In this document: in pieces, positions 22,154 to 32,444 of the stretch
Layout of the letters: the number at the start of each line of letters is the position of its first letter
Numbering within the stretch: the stretch's first letter is position 1
DNA from: Purpureocillium takamizusanense
Lineage: Eukaryota > Ascomycota > Sordariomycetes > Hypocreales > Ophiocordycipitaceae
Reading direction: 5' to 3'
NCBI RefSeq assembly: GCF_022605165.1
Contig: NC_063077.1
Location: 930,001-994,000 of the forward strand
Length of the DNA stretch: 64,000 bases
The notes under the pieces: generated by a model
What the model was told of the DNA's origin: nothing
Database searches by the model: none
Seen by the model: the letters and a program-made list of their open reading frames with translations, nothing else
Made by a program: the position numbers and the translations under genes

Positions 22154-24798
22154 GGCGACGTTGCGGACGACGGCGACGAGGATGGAGACGAGGACATGGA
22201 TGATGAGACGGATGGAAGTTTGATGAGTGGTTGTCGAGATGTCAGCCGTGGGTCAGGAAGCTGGAGCTGGACGTCCTCGAATCGGAACGAACACCTGCTG
22301 ACACCGGTGTACAGTTTAGGTAGGTAGTAGGTACTACCTAGGAGTCGAGGACACAGTGGACGTCTAGTGTACTGCAACCCCACCTGCAGGCAAGATACCT
22401 AACTCGATGATTCGCAGGCGAGGCATTGAAGGCGAGCCGTTTAGTGATGAAAGTGCCAGTGCCAAGCAGGTGCCTCTGCCAGATCCCCCGCTGCCCTACT
22501 CCTATACCCCAAGTATCAAGGTATGGATGCACTCGGGTAAGGAAAGGTAGGTAATCCGGTGCATCCTAGTGGCGTACGGCGTCCCGGTGAAATCCATGCC
22601 AACAAGGCGGAAATCGAGTTGGAATTCATCCCAATCGCGCCACTGGATCCACTACGAGGGCCCCGCTCGCCGCAACGACCCAGACGCACCGCCGCCACGA
22701 TGTGCAAGCCGGCAGACGGGTTGAGGATCCGTCGGTCGGTCGGTCGGTAGGACAGACGGCTCGGCGCCTCTCCCGACGATCCTGGCGCCGGCACTTGAAA
22801 AGCGCGTGCCCCCCCCCAACCTACTTTTTACCTTGCATTCTTATTACCTTGGTCCCGAAGCACCCTGCTATGCTCCTGTTCGTGGCCGGGCTCGTCGTCC
22901 TTTCCAGTAGCCATGGACCTCAGTACCGATGGACCTCAGCGCCCATCCAATGTTGGGCTATCCGCAGCCTTGGTATATAGCATGGCGTGTGCTTTTATAG
23001 TCGTCCGGCTCCGAGCGTGGAACCGGCTCCATTTTGCCCCGTCTGTTGCCGTATGACGCACTATATCGCGAGCCTTTCCCAGACCCCCACGTTTCAATGC
23101 GCCGAGTCCTCAAGACAAGCATAGTAAATGTCATTGATACGTTAGTTTCAATGTAGTCAGGCGCAATTCGAGGACTGTCGAGAGGAGAAGTTTGAGGTGC
23201 ATGAGGTACGGCATTCTAGCAACATCTCGGGGACATCTCTCTTGAATCGCGGGGATCGACATACGAACAGCTGCCCCTAATACATCGAGTCTCCGCCGCC
23301 GCCAGGGGTGTGACCAAAGCTGCACTAAGCCGCGCAGTGAGAAGACCTACAGCATACAATATTATGGCCCTGAAAGTGGTGAGTCTCGCAGTTATTGGCT
23401 TGTTACAGACTGCGGAGCAAGCTGCCCAGCCTTCGTGGCTGACGTGTCGTCACAATCGCCACGGCCCATGGGCAGTTACTGCCTTGTAGTGAGTCTGCGC
23501 CGTATCATTTCGTCTCTATCTACCAAGGAGTCTGTAGTTGGTTTCCATTGAGAAATTATTACCCTCACTCCACTCCCCTTGCCATGTCTGTCATCCAAGT
23601 CAAGGAAAGCTCGGGCGTTCAGGCCGCAGAACTAAGAATCTGCCGCTTCGATCATGCCAACCATTGGCATGGAAGGATTGAATAAATGGCAAGAAAGCGC
23701 GGTGAAAAAGGGGACGAAAAGGGGACATGTCCCAGAGTCAAGGCCACCCAACGCCACAATATGCCGCGCGACCCAGGCACACACAAAGAGGAAATTCTCC
23801 AAAGTCAAAGAAGGACACGTGCAAGAGGGAGAGCAACAACTGCAAGTGGCCTCATACCAGGATTTAAGATGACACTCCATGCCATTGGGGGGGCCAACGG
23901 GCATACCGTCCTAGGTCGCAAGCGACGAGCACGCTCAATCATCTATTATGTATGGATCCGCAGCATGACGCATTAACCCTAGGTACGCCGAGTCTAGTCG
24001 ATCGACTATCATACCCCCCAAGCTAGGCACAAAATTCATTTACGTATACAAAGTAACGTACGTAGTGAAAGAATAGCAATCAAGGATAGGCACTAGGCCT
24101 ATCGGCTTGGCCTGACGCGCGCATGACATCGGATCCGCATTCGTTGCATGATCCACGACTCAGCAACAAGAGTCCCGTTCCTTGCGGCGGCTAGGGCGCG
24201 GTCCCTATGATGAGCGACTATAGGACTCGTGGCAGCCATTATAGTTGGGGCCGTGATAACGTTTACGCGCATTCGGCCACGCCGCGTCGACGGCATCATG
24301 GCGACCCTATTCTCGGCGTCGCGGTGGCACAACAATGCGACTAGATCCGGAGATTGTGGGCATGCGACGATGCATGCAAGCGCGCTCAGGTCTCGCAACC
24401 AGTCTATGGGGTTCATCAGAAGTAGCGAGAATCGTGCATGCCAAGCAGCACATATCACACGTGTGACGTGGTGTGCTCTTTCATGCATAGATGGGAGGAT
24501 CGGGGACGATGACAACAGAGAAACCATGCAACGGTCGCGCAGGCATCATGTTCGAGTCAGTCGTTCCAGGCCTGGATCCTTCAGGGCATGTGGAGCTGGT
24601 ACTGGGACTGTTATTCATATGGCTCCATGCTCGTAAACATCTCTGCCTATATAAATGGATGCTCATGACAATCTCCTCCTCAAGTCCACAGGCTGCTTTG
24701 CTCAACGCACCGTCTCGCAGTTCGATACCAAGCAATAGCTACAACAAAAATCCTCGCCCATACGCCAGATACCATCGAGTCTCGTCGCGACAAAAATC
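22154..24798. other. Long gene-free region between P450 and a secreted-protein gene
   Basis: Divergent intergenic space of 2.6 kb. It holds TAGGTAGGTAGTAGGTACTACC-like motifs at about 22317-22342 and a (CGGT)n tract at about 22731-22748. Otherwise nothing I can name. It contains both promoters. Confidence 0.5.
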
Positions 24799-25882
24799 AT
24801 GAAGGCCTCCGTCGTTTCCATGGCGCTTCTCGGCGGTCTCGCCGTCGCCCTCCCGCAAAGGGACCCCAAGCAGCGCTTCCAAGATATGCTCCAGAAATTC
24901 GACAGGCGCCAACAGCTCAACTGCAGGGCAAGTGCACCACCACCTTCTCCCACACCAGACATGCGACCTTTCTGTTAACAGAGCGTTCCGGAAAGTACAG
25001 CGAGAGGGAAATACGTCGCGGCTGACATGCGACTTGGTCGCCCTGGTGAGTAAACCGGATGACCCGCACCGAGAGGCGGAAACTGCCGGTCTCCTCTGTC
25101 GAGGACGGTCCTTTTGCTGACATTTCGCAGGATCAGATGACGGACGAATGGGTGCGAATATCCCCCCTGGCATTTGCCGCACGACCCTCTCCTCTGTTGA
25201 AGACGGTCTTTTGCTAACGTTTCGCAGGTTCAGATGATGAACGAGTCGGTGCGAAAGCCCCCACCCCCCTGGCATCTGCCGCACGACCGTCTCCAAATCC
25301 TTTGACTTACCGAATGCTAGGGGAAATCACTTCGTTCATTCTGCCAAGATGATCTCCAGGGCGTACGTCCAACCCGCCGCCGCCCCTCCCCCCCGAAGCA
25401 TTTGCATGTCCTCGATCGAGCTGCTAAAACTCTTTTGCCCAGTGTGAGAATTGCGACTTTGACGACTCGTTCAAAGGATCGGGTGGTCGGCTAAACAAAA
25501 GGATTTTGAACGCCCAGGTCAGTCAGTGTCAAGCAAGTGCGCCGCAGGAGGACACAAAGACGGAGCGAGTGTAGTTGACACGAAAGCTCCAATGCAGCAA
25601 ACCCTCAGGTGTAAACTCAAGGGCGAGCCGGGCCCAGCCGACAGCAACGCGGTCAACAGCCCCTCGGACGACAGCAAAGCGGACAGCAGCCCCCCGGCCG
25701 ACTGTATGAGCGAGGCGAATCCAGGGGCTTGCATGACGAGGGAGAAGGATGCCTTCTGCAAGACCATGAAGGAGACAGCTTTGAATGAATGTTACGCAGC
25801 GGTCACTCGTTGCCACTGGCAGGAAGAGCTCAAGGGCGCCCCCTTCTCCAAGGTCTTGGCCTGCGCAAGAGAGCAACTTTAA
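24799..25882 (+). CDS. Small secreted cysteine-rich protein encoded by seven symmetric mini-exons
   Basis: My model has exons 24799-24927, 25001-25045, 25131-25151, 25228-25248, 25321-25362, 25443-25517 and 25598-25882. They total 618 nt, 205 residues, with every intron in phase 0. The first exon encodes a signal peptide (MKASVVSMALLGGLAVALP). The mature protein has 12 cysteines, an even number suited to disulfides, six of them in the last 60 residues. Exons 3 and 4 are 21 nt each and encode DQMTDEW and VQMMNES. The first intron has a GC donor (GCAAGT); the others are GT-AG, mostly with CTGAC, CTAAC or CTTAC-like branch sites. I recognise no family. It is effector-like by size, secretion and cysteines; that role is inference. 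Exon 2 has an alternative acceptor (24982) that breaks the downstream frame. Confidence 0.66.
25090..25289 (+). repeat. Tandem duplication of an intron-exon-intron unit (about 98 and 102 bp)
   Basis: Unit A is 25090-25187 and unit B 25188-25289. Both begin TCTCCTCTGT and end GCCGCACGACC. Each carries the end of one intron (branch site and TTTCGCAG), a 21-nt exon and the start of the next intron (GTGCGA). A third partial start (TCTCC) follows at 25290. The duplication therefore copied a complete exon with its own splice sites. Confidence 0.88.
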
Positions 25883-27495
25883 CCCAATGAGCGGTTCACA
25901 ATTCCCAGTGGCTCGTCCATCTGGTTGAGGGACGACGCGGCTGTCAGGGCATCTGCTCAAGGTCAAGGCCGTTTGACTGCCATGCGGGTGGATGGAGGGG
26001 GCTGAACTCGACTGGGAAGCCGATCGTCGAGTTGGGTCTTTGCCAGAGGGGTTTATGCAGCGTATAACAAGTGAAAAGGGGGCCACATGAGCTGGCTTCT
26101 TATACGCCTCTGGGACAGTGGACGGTTACCAATACCTATTAGAAGACAAACTCGACATCCAATGTTGAGCTACCTACGAAATACCTGTTTGCTTCAAAGC
26201 CTCGTGATATGACGAGAGAAAAATAGCACCGCGGTACGCGGCAGCCAGTCTCTAGCCACGCGACAGCTTATTACTATGTTCGTAGGAATGGCCTCATGGC
26301 GATGCCTGTCTTGAAGGGAGCTGTCGAGAGTGTGCGTTCGTAGTTGGTGGTGAACAAGCGCGGAACATGTTTTTGATTGGCATCCTGCCCCGCGCCAATA
26401 ATAATAAGCCAAACGCCAGCAGGCCCTTGAATTCGTTCCCCCCACACACGTCTCGTCTTGAAGCTGGCGCAGTAGTAGCGTCGGGTCTCTCAGCCACGCT
26501 GCAGCGGCCATTTCCGCGGGCAACGACAGCGGCGGGCGAGCGACGAAATGGCTTAGGTTGCCGCCAGAGTTGCCGCCGGCTGGCATTGCCTGCCCGGGCT
26601 GCTGACACGGGAGTGTGGGTGGGCATGTGGGCGGCGGGCAGCGGGCAGCGGGCGGAGGAGCGAGCGAGGGAGCGAGCCCACCGCCATCCGAGTGACCTTG
26701 CTTGCCTGCCGGGAGGGACCCCGACCGGACACCCGGCGCCGGCAATGCGGCTGCACTTGCAGGGATGCGTGGAGAGTCGGGACGGGGGAAGAAGGAGGAG
26801 GAGTAGGAGCAGGAGTAGGAGGAGAAAGAGGGATGGAGGGGGAAAGCCCAGACTGTGGCCCGAGGCAGCGAAGCGAATGGCGATGCAACGTCAGTCACGC
26901 AACGCAACGCAACGCAACGCAACACTCGCGCGAGTCTGAGCCGTGGCACTGGGCGGGCCGCTGGGCGGAGGTGGGTAGCGTGTGTGAGTGTGTATGAAGT
27001 TTGGTAGCGGTGGATGGATGGATGGAGGGATGGTAATGGGCATGGCATGGATTGGCTTTGGCTTGAGCGACGATGGATACCTACCTACGGGCTACGGCAC
27101 CAAAGCTGGACAGCGCCCGGCGTCAGCGGCGGCGGCGGCGGTCTCGCGAAGCCAATTCGAACAAAACTATCATCTATCCCCCTCGCCCGCCCCAGCGACA
27201 AGGAAAACGTGGGTTTCATTTTCTCGCCGACTCCGTTTCTTGAGCTTCATATGAGGTGCACCGTCGCCGCCGATATTGCTTCTCGTCCAACCTCCCCGTC
27301 GCTGCCCACGACTAACTCCTTACTACCGAAAGCAACATCAACAACACCGCCTTCACCACCGCCACCGGACTCTCTCAACTCGCCGCAACCCCGACTGCCC
27401 ACCTACCTTTCCTTCCGGTCTCGCCCCATTCCTCCCAAGCATACTACCTCACATCATCGTTCGTCCCTCGCATCATCCCCCACCGGGCCTTGAGC
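25883..27495. other. Intergenic region upstream of homogentisate dioxygenase
   Basis: No gene accepted. Simple repeats include purine-rich GAG/GGA sequence at about 26788-26830, a CGCAA pentamer run at 26898-26923 and GGAT-rich sequence at about 27011-27033. A minus-strand 284-residue ORF (26194-27048) lacks family features. The last part is the pyrimidine-rich promoter and leader of the dioxygenase gene. Confidence 0.5.
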
Positions 27496-29097
27496 ATGGC
27501 GGCCTCGCGCGCCGCCGCTGCTGCTGCCGCTGCCGCTCCCGCCGCCTTCACCACGACGCCCTCACCCGCCGACCCGCACCGCTATCAGACGGGCTTCGGC
27601 AATCGCTTCGCCTCCGAGGCCGTGCCCGGCGTCCTGCCCGTCGGCCGCAACGTCCCGCAAAGGGTCAAGTACGGCCTGTACTCGGAGCAGCTCAACGGCG
27701 CCGCCGTCGTGTCCCCGCGCGATGCCATCCAGCACGTCTGGATGTATCGCATGCGGCCCTCGGTCGCCCACGGCCGCGTCTCCCCGGTCCCGGGCCTGAA
27801 CCCTCACGTACGTCCTTCTCTGCCTCTCTCTCTCTTTCTTTCTTCTGCCGCTGCTCTGACTGACCCCCTTGCTTCTCACCAGATTGAGTCGTGCTTCTCG
27901 CGAGCCAACGACAAAGTCGAGTTTGTGGCGTCGCAAGAAGCCTGGGATCCCTTTCCCCTGCTAGAGAAAGCTCACGACGACGATGGGGCCGGCGTCGACT
28001 TTGTGTCTGGCATCCGCACCGTCGGCGGGCAGGGCGACCCGACGCTACGCCAGGGCCTCGCCGTCCACATCTACTCGGCCAACGCCTCCATGACGAGGCG
28101 CGCCTTCTGCAACAACGACGGCGACCTGCTCGTGCTTCCCCAGCACGGCCGCCTGCACGTCCAGACGGAGCTCGGCTGGCTCATGGTGCGCCCGGGCGAG
28201 CTCCTCGTCGTCCAGGCCGGCCTCCGCTTCCGCGTCCTGCTGCCCGACGGGCCGTCGCGCGGCTACATCCAGGAGGTCTTTGGCGCGCACTACCGTCTGC
28301 CCGAGCTCGGCCCCGTGGGCTCCAACGGCATGGCCCTGCCGCGCGACTTTGAGCACCCCATGGCCAGCTTCGACCTCGACGACGGCGAGGGCGAGGGCGC
28401 TCCGCCCTGGGACATCGTGTATAAGCTGGCCGGGGGCCTGCACTCGTGCCGCCAGGCTCACACGCCCTTTGACGTGGTAGCCTGGCACGGCAACCTAGCG
28501 CCCTACAAGTACGCCCTCGACCGCTTCGTCAACCTGGCCAACGCGAACCACGACCAGGCCGACCCGACCATCTACTGCGTGCTGACGGCGGGCGGCGGCG
28601 GCGGCGGCGGCCCGTCCCTGACGGACGTGCTCATCTTCACCAAGAAGTGGCTCACGGCCGAGGACACGTTCCGCCCGCCGTACTACCACCGCAACATGAG
28701 CACCGAGGTCATGGGCCTGATCCGCGGGCGCTACGGCGGCAGCAGCCACGGGCTCGGCGGAGGGGGCCTGAGCTACGAGGCGAGCTACATGCCGCACGGC
28801 GAGGCGTACGCGACGTGGCGCGAGGCGACGACGCGGGCGCTGCGGCCCGAGACGGTGTGCGACGACGCGACGGCCTTTATGTTCCACATCGGCGCGCCGC
28901 TCTACCTGACGCGCTGGGCGCTGCGCGGCGAGGGGGCTGCCACCCGGCACGGCGATGGTGAGGAGGCTGCTACTACTACTCACAAGTGGGACGACGTGAG
29001 GGCGCACTTTCTCGACCACCTCGACGACGTGGACGCCGACCTGCGCGCTGCTGGCTTACCGTCGCTGGTGCGCCGGAGCCCTGAGAAGCTGAATTGA
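27496..29097 (+). CDS. hmgA: Homogentisate 1,2-dioxygenase
   Basis: Exons 27496-27807 and 27883-29097; the 75-nt intron (GTACGT...CACCAG) has no in-frame stop and length divisible by three. Joining gives PGLNPH|IESCFSRANDKVEF. The enzyme opens homogentisate to maleylacetoacetate in phenylalanine and tyrosine breakdown using Fe(II). Iron ligands are present: His and Glu in PPYYHRNMSTEVMGLI, and the second His in SYMPHG. Other family blocks are YQTGFGNRFASEA near the start, GDLLVLPQHGRL and FDVVAWHGNLAPYKYAL. The N-terminus has an extra alanine run, and an extra glycine-rich stretch (TAGGGGGGGPS) interrupts the region before LTDVLIFTKKW. The fumarylacetoacetase and maleylacetoacetate isomerase genes that often cluster with it are not adjacent here. 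Confidence 0.95.
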   Translation: MAASRAAAAAAAAAPAAFTTTPSPADPHRYQTGFGNRFASEAVPGVLPVGRNVPQRVKYGLYSEQLNGAAVVSPRDAIQHVWMYRMRPSVAHGRVSPVPGLNPHVRPSLPLSLFLSSAAALTDPLASHQIESCFSRANDKVEFVASQEAWDPFPLLEKAHDDDGAGVDFVSGIRTVGGQGDPTLRQGLAVHIYSANASMTRRAFCNNDGDLLVLPQHGRLHVQTELGWLMVRPGELLVVQAGLRFRVLLPDGPSRGYIQEVFGAHYRLPELGPVGSNGMALPRDFEHPMASFDLDDGEGEGAPPWDIVYKLAGGLHSCRQAHTPFDVVAWHGNLAPYKYALDRFVNLANANHDQADPTIYCVLTAGGGGGGGPSLTDVLIFTKKWLTAEDTFRPPYYHRNMSTEVMGLIRGRYGGSSHGLGGGGLSYEASYMPHGEAYATWREATTRALRPETVCDDATAFMFHIGAPLYLTRWALRGEGAATRHGDGEEAATTTHKWDDVRAHFLDHLDDVDADLRAAGLPSLVRRSPEKLN

Positions 29098-31772
29098 TAT
29101 TTGGGTGCAGAGAGGGGGGGATTGAGGTGTCTCTGAATCTTGCGCTGTTGTTGCTATATAGGAGTGGTTTGAGCGAGCAGTATATCTAACTTGGCATAAG
29201 AGCGGCGTTGGGCACAGGGACAAAACATTATTATCAAGTGGTCTACGTCCATAATTCAACCAGGTTCGTACGGTCTTACACTTTCCCGCTCAAAGCATGC
29301 GGCCATGGAAACACTGCAAGTCTTCAGGGCAAGTTCAAAACAGGAGGCTCTGCGCGTTACGCATGCGCGTGCCCACCGTTGTTGGCAGCCGGTCCAACGA
29401 ACGAGGCTTTGCGGAAGAACCCCATCGTCACCATGTGTTGTAGTATGCAAGTCCGGCCTCCGGAGCCGCAGGAGAAGTCGTCGTCTCCAACATCATCATC
29501 ATGGCCCCCGAAACAAACGCCGGACGTTGGCCGAATTCAGAGCCTCCCCCCCTCCCCCTGTCCCCGTTTTCCCCCCATTGCTGTTTCGCTCGACTCGACC
29601 GCCCGGGCGGGCAGGTGGACCGGCAGGTGGACGAGACAGAGAGCGCAACTCACCGCCTTATTAACTCCCACTGTACACCCCGGGCCTCGGTTGCGACAAG
29701 AAAACGCGGCATGCATGCATGCACGCCGCCGCCTCCGCCGCCTTGTCAGGCATGGGTTTTCCGCGGGGGGGCGTGCGTGAGGATCAGATGGATCTGCAGC
29801 GCGCCTGGGCGGCGGTGATGCCCTTCCCTGTCACGATGACGATGGTGGGATTGGGTTGGCGAGACATGACTTCTGTGGTGGCTTTCCACATGGTGCTGCG
29901 CATGCGAGACCACCTAGTACGGTGACTTGGGCGAGTGTCTGGTTTTTGTCTGTCAGAAAAGCATCGTTCTGCTACTTTGGTGACCGTGCATGTAACAGTA
30001 AATCGTATACTGTACATTAGTACTTTGGCCCGGCGTCGTCGACACCCATCGCCTGCCGTTGGGTATTCTACAACTGGAGGTGCAGGGACAGACCGAGGGC
30101 GGTAATTACGTAGTAGTATGCAGCGGTGGGCGCAATGTCATCATCATCCAATCCATTTGTTTTGGTGCGCCCCCCCCCCCCCCCCCGTGATTTGGCAGCC
30201 ATGCGACGGGCTATGCTCGAATTGGGCCTATCCTGCGAGGCTTCATGTTCGGGCTGGAGACGTGGTCAGATGCAACGCATCGCCGTGCCGGTCGTTCGGT
30301 GGCTAGCTTGCTTGCTGACTGGGCATTGAAGCTGGGGCCACGTACAAACTACTACTATTACTACAACGCCGCCCATGAATCAGGGTCCATGCATGCATGC
30401 ATCCATATTCTTCGTATAATAGCTGCAAATATATGGGCATATACGACTGGGGCGACCACTTTCCGTCTTATTGATGTGGGGTACTGTATAGTACCTAAGC
30501 ATGCCCATACAGTATACATATGTACTTCGTAGGTAGGGTCAATTAATACTCCGTAGGGACGCTGGCCTTGTTAGTCAGTTGCCCTCGACATACTCGTACA
30601 ACGGCAGGACATATAATAGGGCATAACGACTATGTCTTCAGGCAGCCGTGAGCCCCAAGGGCTGTACGAGCATCGGTCGTCATTCAGCGGCGCATGTCTG
30701 GGGCAGACTAACTACAGCATTCATGCTCGCGCCGCGGCATCAACCGGGAGGGAGGAGAATGATGAACAAACAGGTGGATTCAAGAATCAAGAGCCACCCG
30801 GCTTGTCGGGCCGTGATGACGGCGGGGGAACCTGGGAGGGGGGCCGCCGCTATGGGGACCCACCATTTGATTCACAAAGGCATGGCTAAGCCCTACCAGC
30901 GAGACCCGTGGGGTGTAGGGATGGGCAAGGATGGGGTCAGCTTCACCTCTACCCTCCTGGTATCCATCATCAGGGACCGACCCGACCCTTCCATTGCAGC
31001 CCATGGCCGCATTTCGCCCGGTACGTACGGAGTACGAGTTTCGACGTCTGTGTGGATCAACAGGACGGCAGGTGTCTTGTCCGCACGAAATCCAGTGCTG
31101 CTCCTGACATGCCATGGACGCTCCAACAGTGAGTGTCTCGGGCCGCTGGTCGTTGTTGCGAATGCTCTTTGCCAAGGCATTGAGACTGGCCACGGGGTCG
31201 TGTACCCAAATGGTCAATGTGTATGACTTTGTGTTTATGACTACTATGGAACATATGTATTTGCGCCTTTGCAAAGCAACTGTGGCGGTTTGGGCAATGA
31301 CTCTCAGCTGGAATGGATAGGCAACTACGATTACCCCAGCCACCGTTTTCTTGCATAAATACCAGCTCTTGACTGGCAAGCCCCGGAATGGATAGGCAAA
31401 GGCACCATCTCCCGTAGCTACCGTCCAGTGTCAATACTTACTCTTGACTGGAATCAAGCGCAATGGAGTGACCAATTAGAATGATAAGACCTGCCTTTAC
31501 GCAGCCCGAAAACAAACTCTCTTGTCCAGCCGTTCCAGACTCAATCAATCATTGCGTTTCTATTTAATCATGTATAAAGAAATGGGTCTTCTTCCTCCTG
31601 TGGACATGGAAAAAGAAGTAAACACCATTTTGTCTACGTACATCCTTCGTAACCAAATCTAACTGATAATTTACAACCACTGATCTCCTTTCTTGGTCAA
31701 AACATCGAGTATTAACAGCGCCTTCCCCCCGCTTGATGACGACGACCGACTGATATATCTGCATCAACAGAA
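29098..31772. other. Long gene-free region
   Basis: 2.7 kb between homogentisate dioxygenase and the glycine-rich secreted protein. It has a 17-base C run at 30170-30186 and TACTTCGTA/TACTCCGTA-like motifs around 30520-30560. A near-duplicated phrase reading CTTGACTGG(C/A)A followed by GGAATGGATAGGCAA-type text occurs at about 31310-31450. No gene or RNA recognised. Confidence 0.5.
30170..30186 (+). repeat. 17-base poly-C tract
   Basis: Uninterrupted run of 17 cytosines in intergenic sequence; likely length-variable between isolates and prone to sequencing error. Confidence 0.9.
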
Positions 31773-32444
31773 ATGAAGGCCACAATCGCCGTACTTCTCG
31801 TCGTCGCAGGGCTGGCGGCGGCAGTACCGACGACTGCAAGACCGGAGAAGCGACAGCGCGAGATCACGGATTATGTTGACCGATGCAAACAAAAGTGCGC
31901 GGGCCAACAGGAGCGATCTCCCGGTCGTGACGACCCGGGTCGTGACCGGGGGCGGCTTCCCAGCCGTGACGACCCGGGTCGAGCCCCCCTGAGTCCAGGC
32001 CCGGGCTCAAAAGGACTCTGTCTGGAAGGCTGCCTGCAAGGCAACGACAGAGGAGGCAACGGCAGAGGAGGCAACGATAGAGGAGGCAACGACAGAGGGG
32101 GCAACGACAGAGGGGGCAACGACAGAGGAGGCAACGACAGAGGAGGCAACGACAGAGGGGGCAACGACAGAGGAGGCAACGACAGAGGAGGCAACGACAG
32201 AGGAGGCAACGACAGAGGAGGCAACGACAGAGGGGGCAACGACAGAGGAGGCAACGACAGAGGAGGCAACGACAGAGGAGGCAACGACAGAGGAGGCAAC
32301 GACAGAGGAGGCAACGACAGAGGAGACAACGGTGGAAGAGACAACGGCGGAGGAGACAACGGCGGAGGAGACAACGGCGAAGGCGGCATCGGTGGAGGCC
32401 GCATCGGCGGCGGCGGCCTCGGCGGCAGCGGTGGCAACCTGTGA
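31773..32444 (+). CDS. Secreted glycine-rich protein with Asn-Asp-Arg-Gly-Gly pentapeptide repeats
   Basis: Single exon, 223 residues. A clear signal peptide (MKATIAVLLVVAGLAAAVP) is followed by a short region with four cysteines (DRCKQKCAGQ and LCLEGCLQG) flanking an Arg/Asp/Pro-rich segment. Residues about 90-185 are 19 copies of a pentapeptide, mainly NDRGG, followed by about four diverged copies (NGGGD-like) and a GGGRIGGGGLGG tail. Such low-complexity secreted proteins are common as fungal cell-wall or matrix components or effectors; the function here is unknown. The two CxxxC pairs could bind a ligand or form disulfides. The minus strand is also open because the repeat unit is 15 nt. 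Confidence 0.75.
   Translation: MKATIAVLLVVAGLAAAVPTTARPEKRQREITDYVDRCKQKCAGQQERSPGRDDPGRDRGRLPSRDDPGRAPLSPGPGSKGLCLEGCLQGNDRGGNGRGGNDRGGNDRGGNDRGGNDRGGNDRGGNDRGGNDRGGNDRGGNDRGGNDRGGNDRGGNDRGGNDRGGNDRGGNDRGGNDRGGNDRGDNGGRDNGGGDNGGGDNGEGGIGGGRIGGGGLGGSGGNL
32041..32325 (+). repeat. 15-bp coding minisatellite, 19 units
   Basis: Nineteen contiguous units of GCAACGACAGAGGAG with few substitutions (mostly GGAG to GGGG at the unit end). They fit exactly four units per 60 bases without any indel. About four more diverged units (ACAACGGCGGAGGAG) follow to about 32385. Near identity of the units points to recent expansion or ongoing homogenisation. Confidence 0.95.

Noticed and set aside
24982..25045. 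Alternative 64-nt second exon of the secreted cysteine-rich gene
   Set aside because: It shifts the frame and runs into a stop in the exon at 25321; the 45-nt version from 25001 keeps all later exons open and the cysteine count even.
26194..27048. 284-residue minus-strand ORF upstream of homogentisate dioxygenase
   Set aside because: Ser/Pro/Arg-rich, lies over simple repeats, has no recognisable domain or splice partner.
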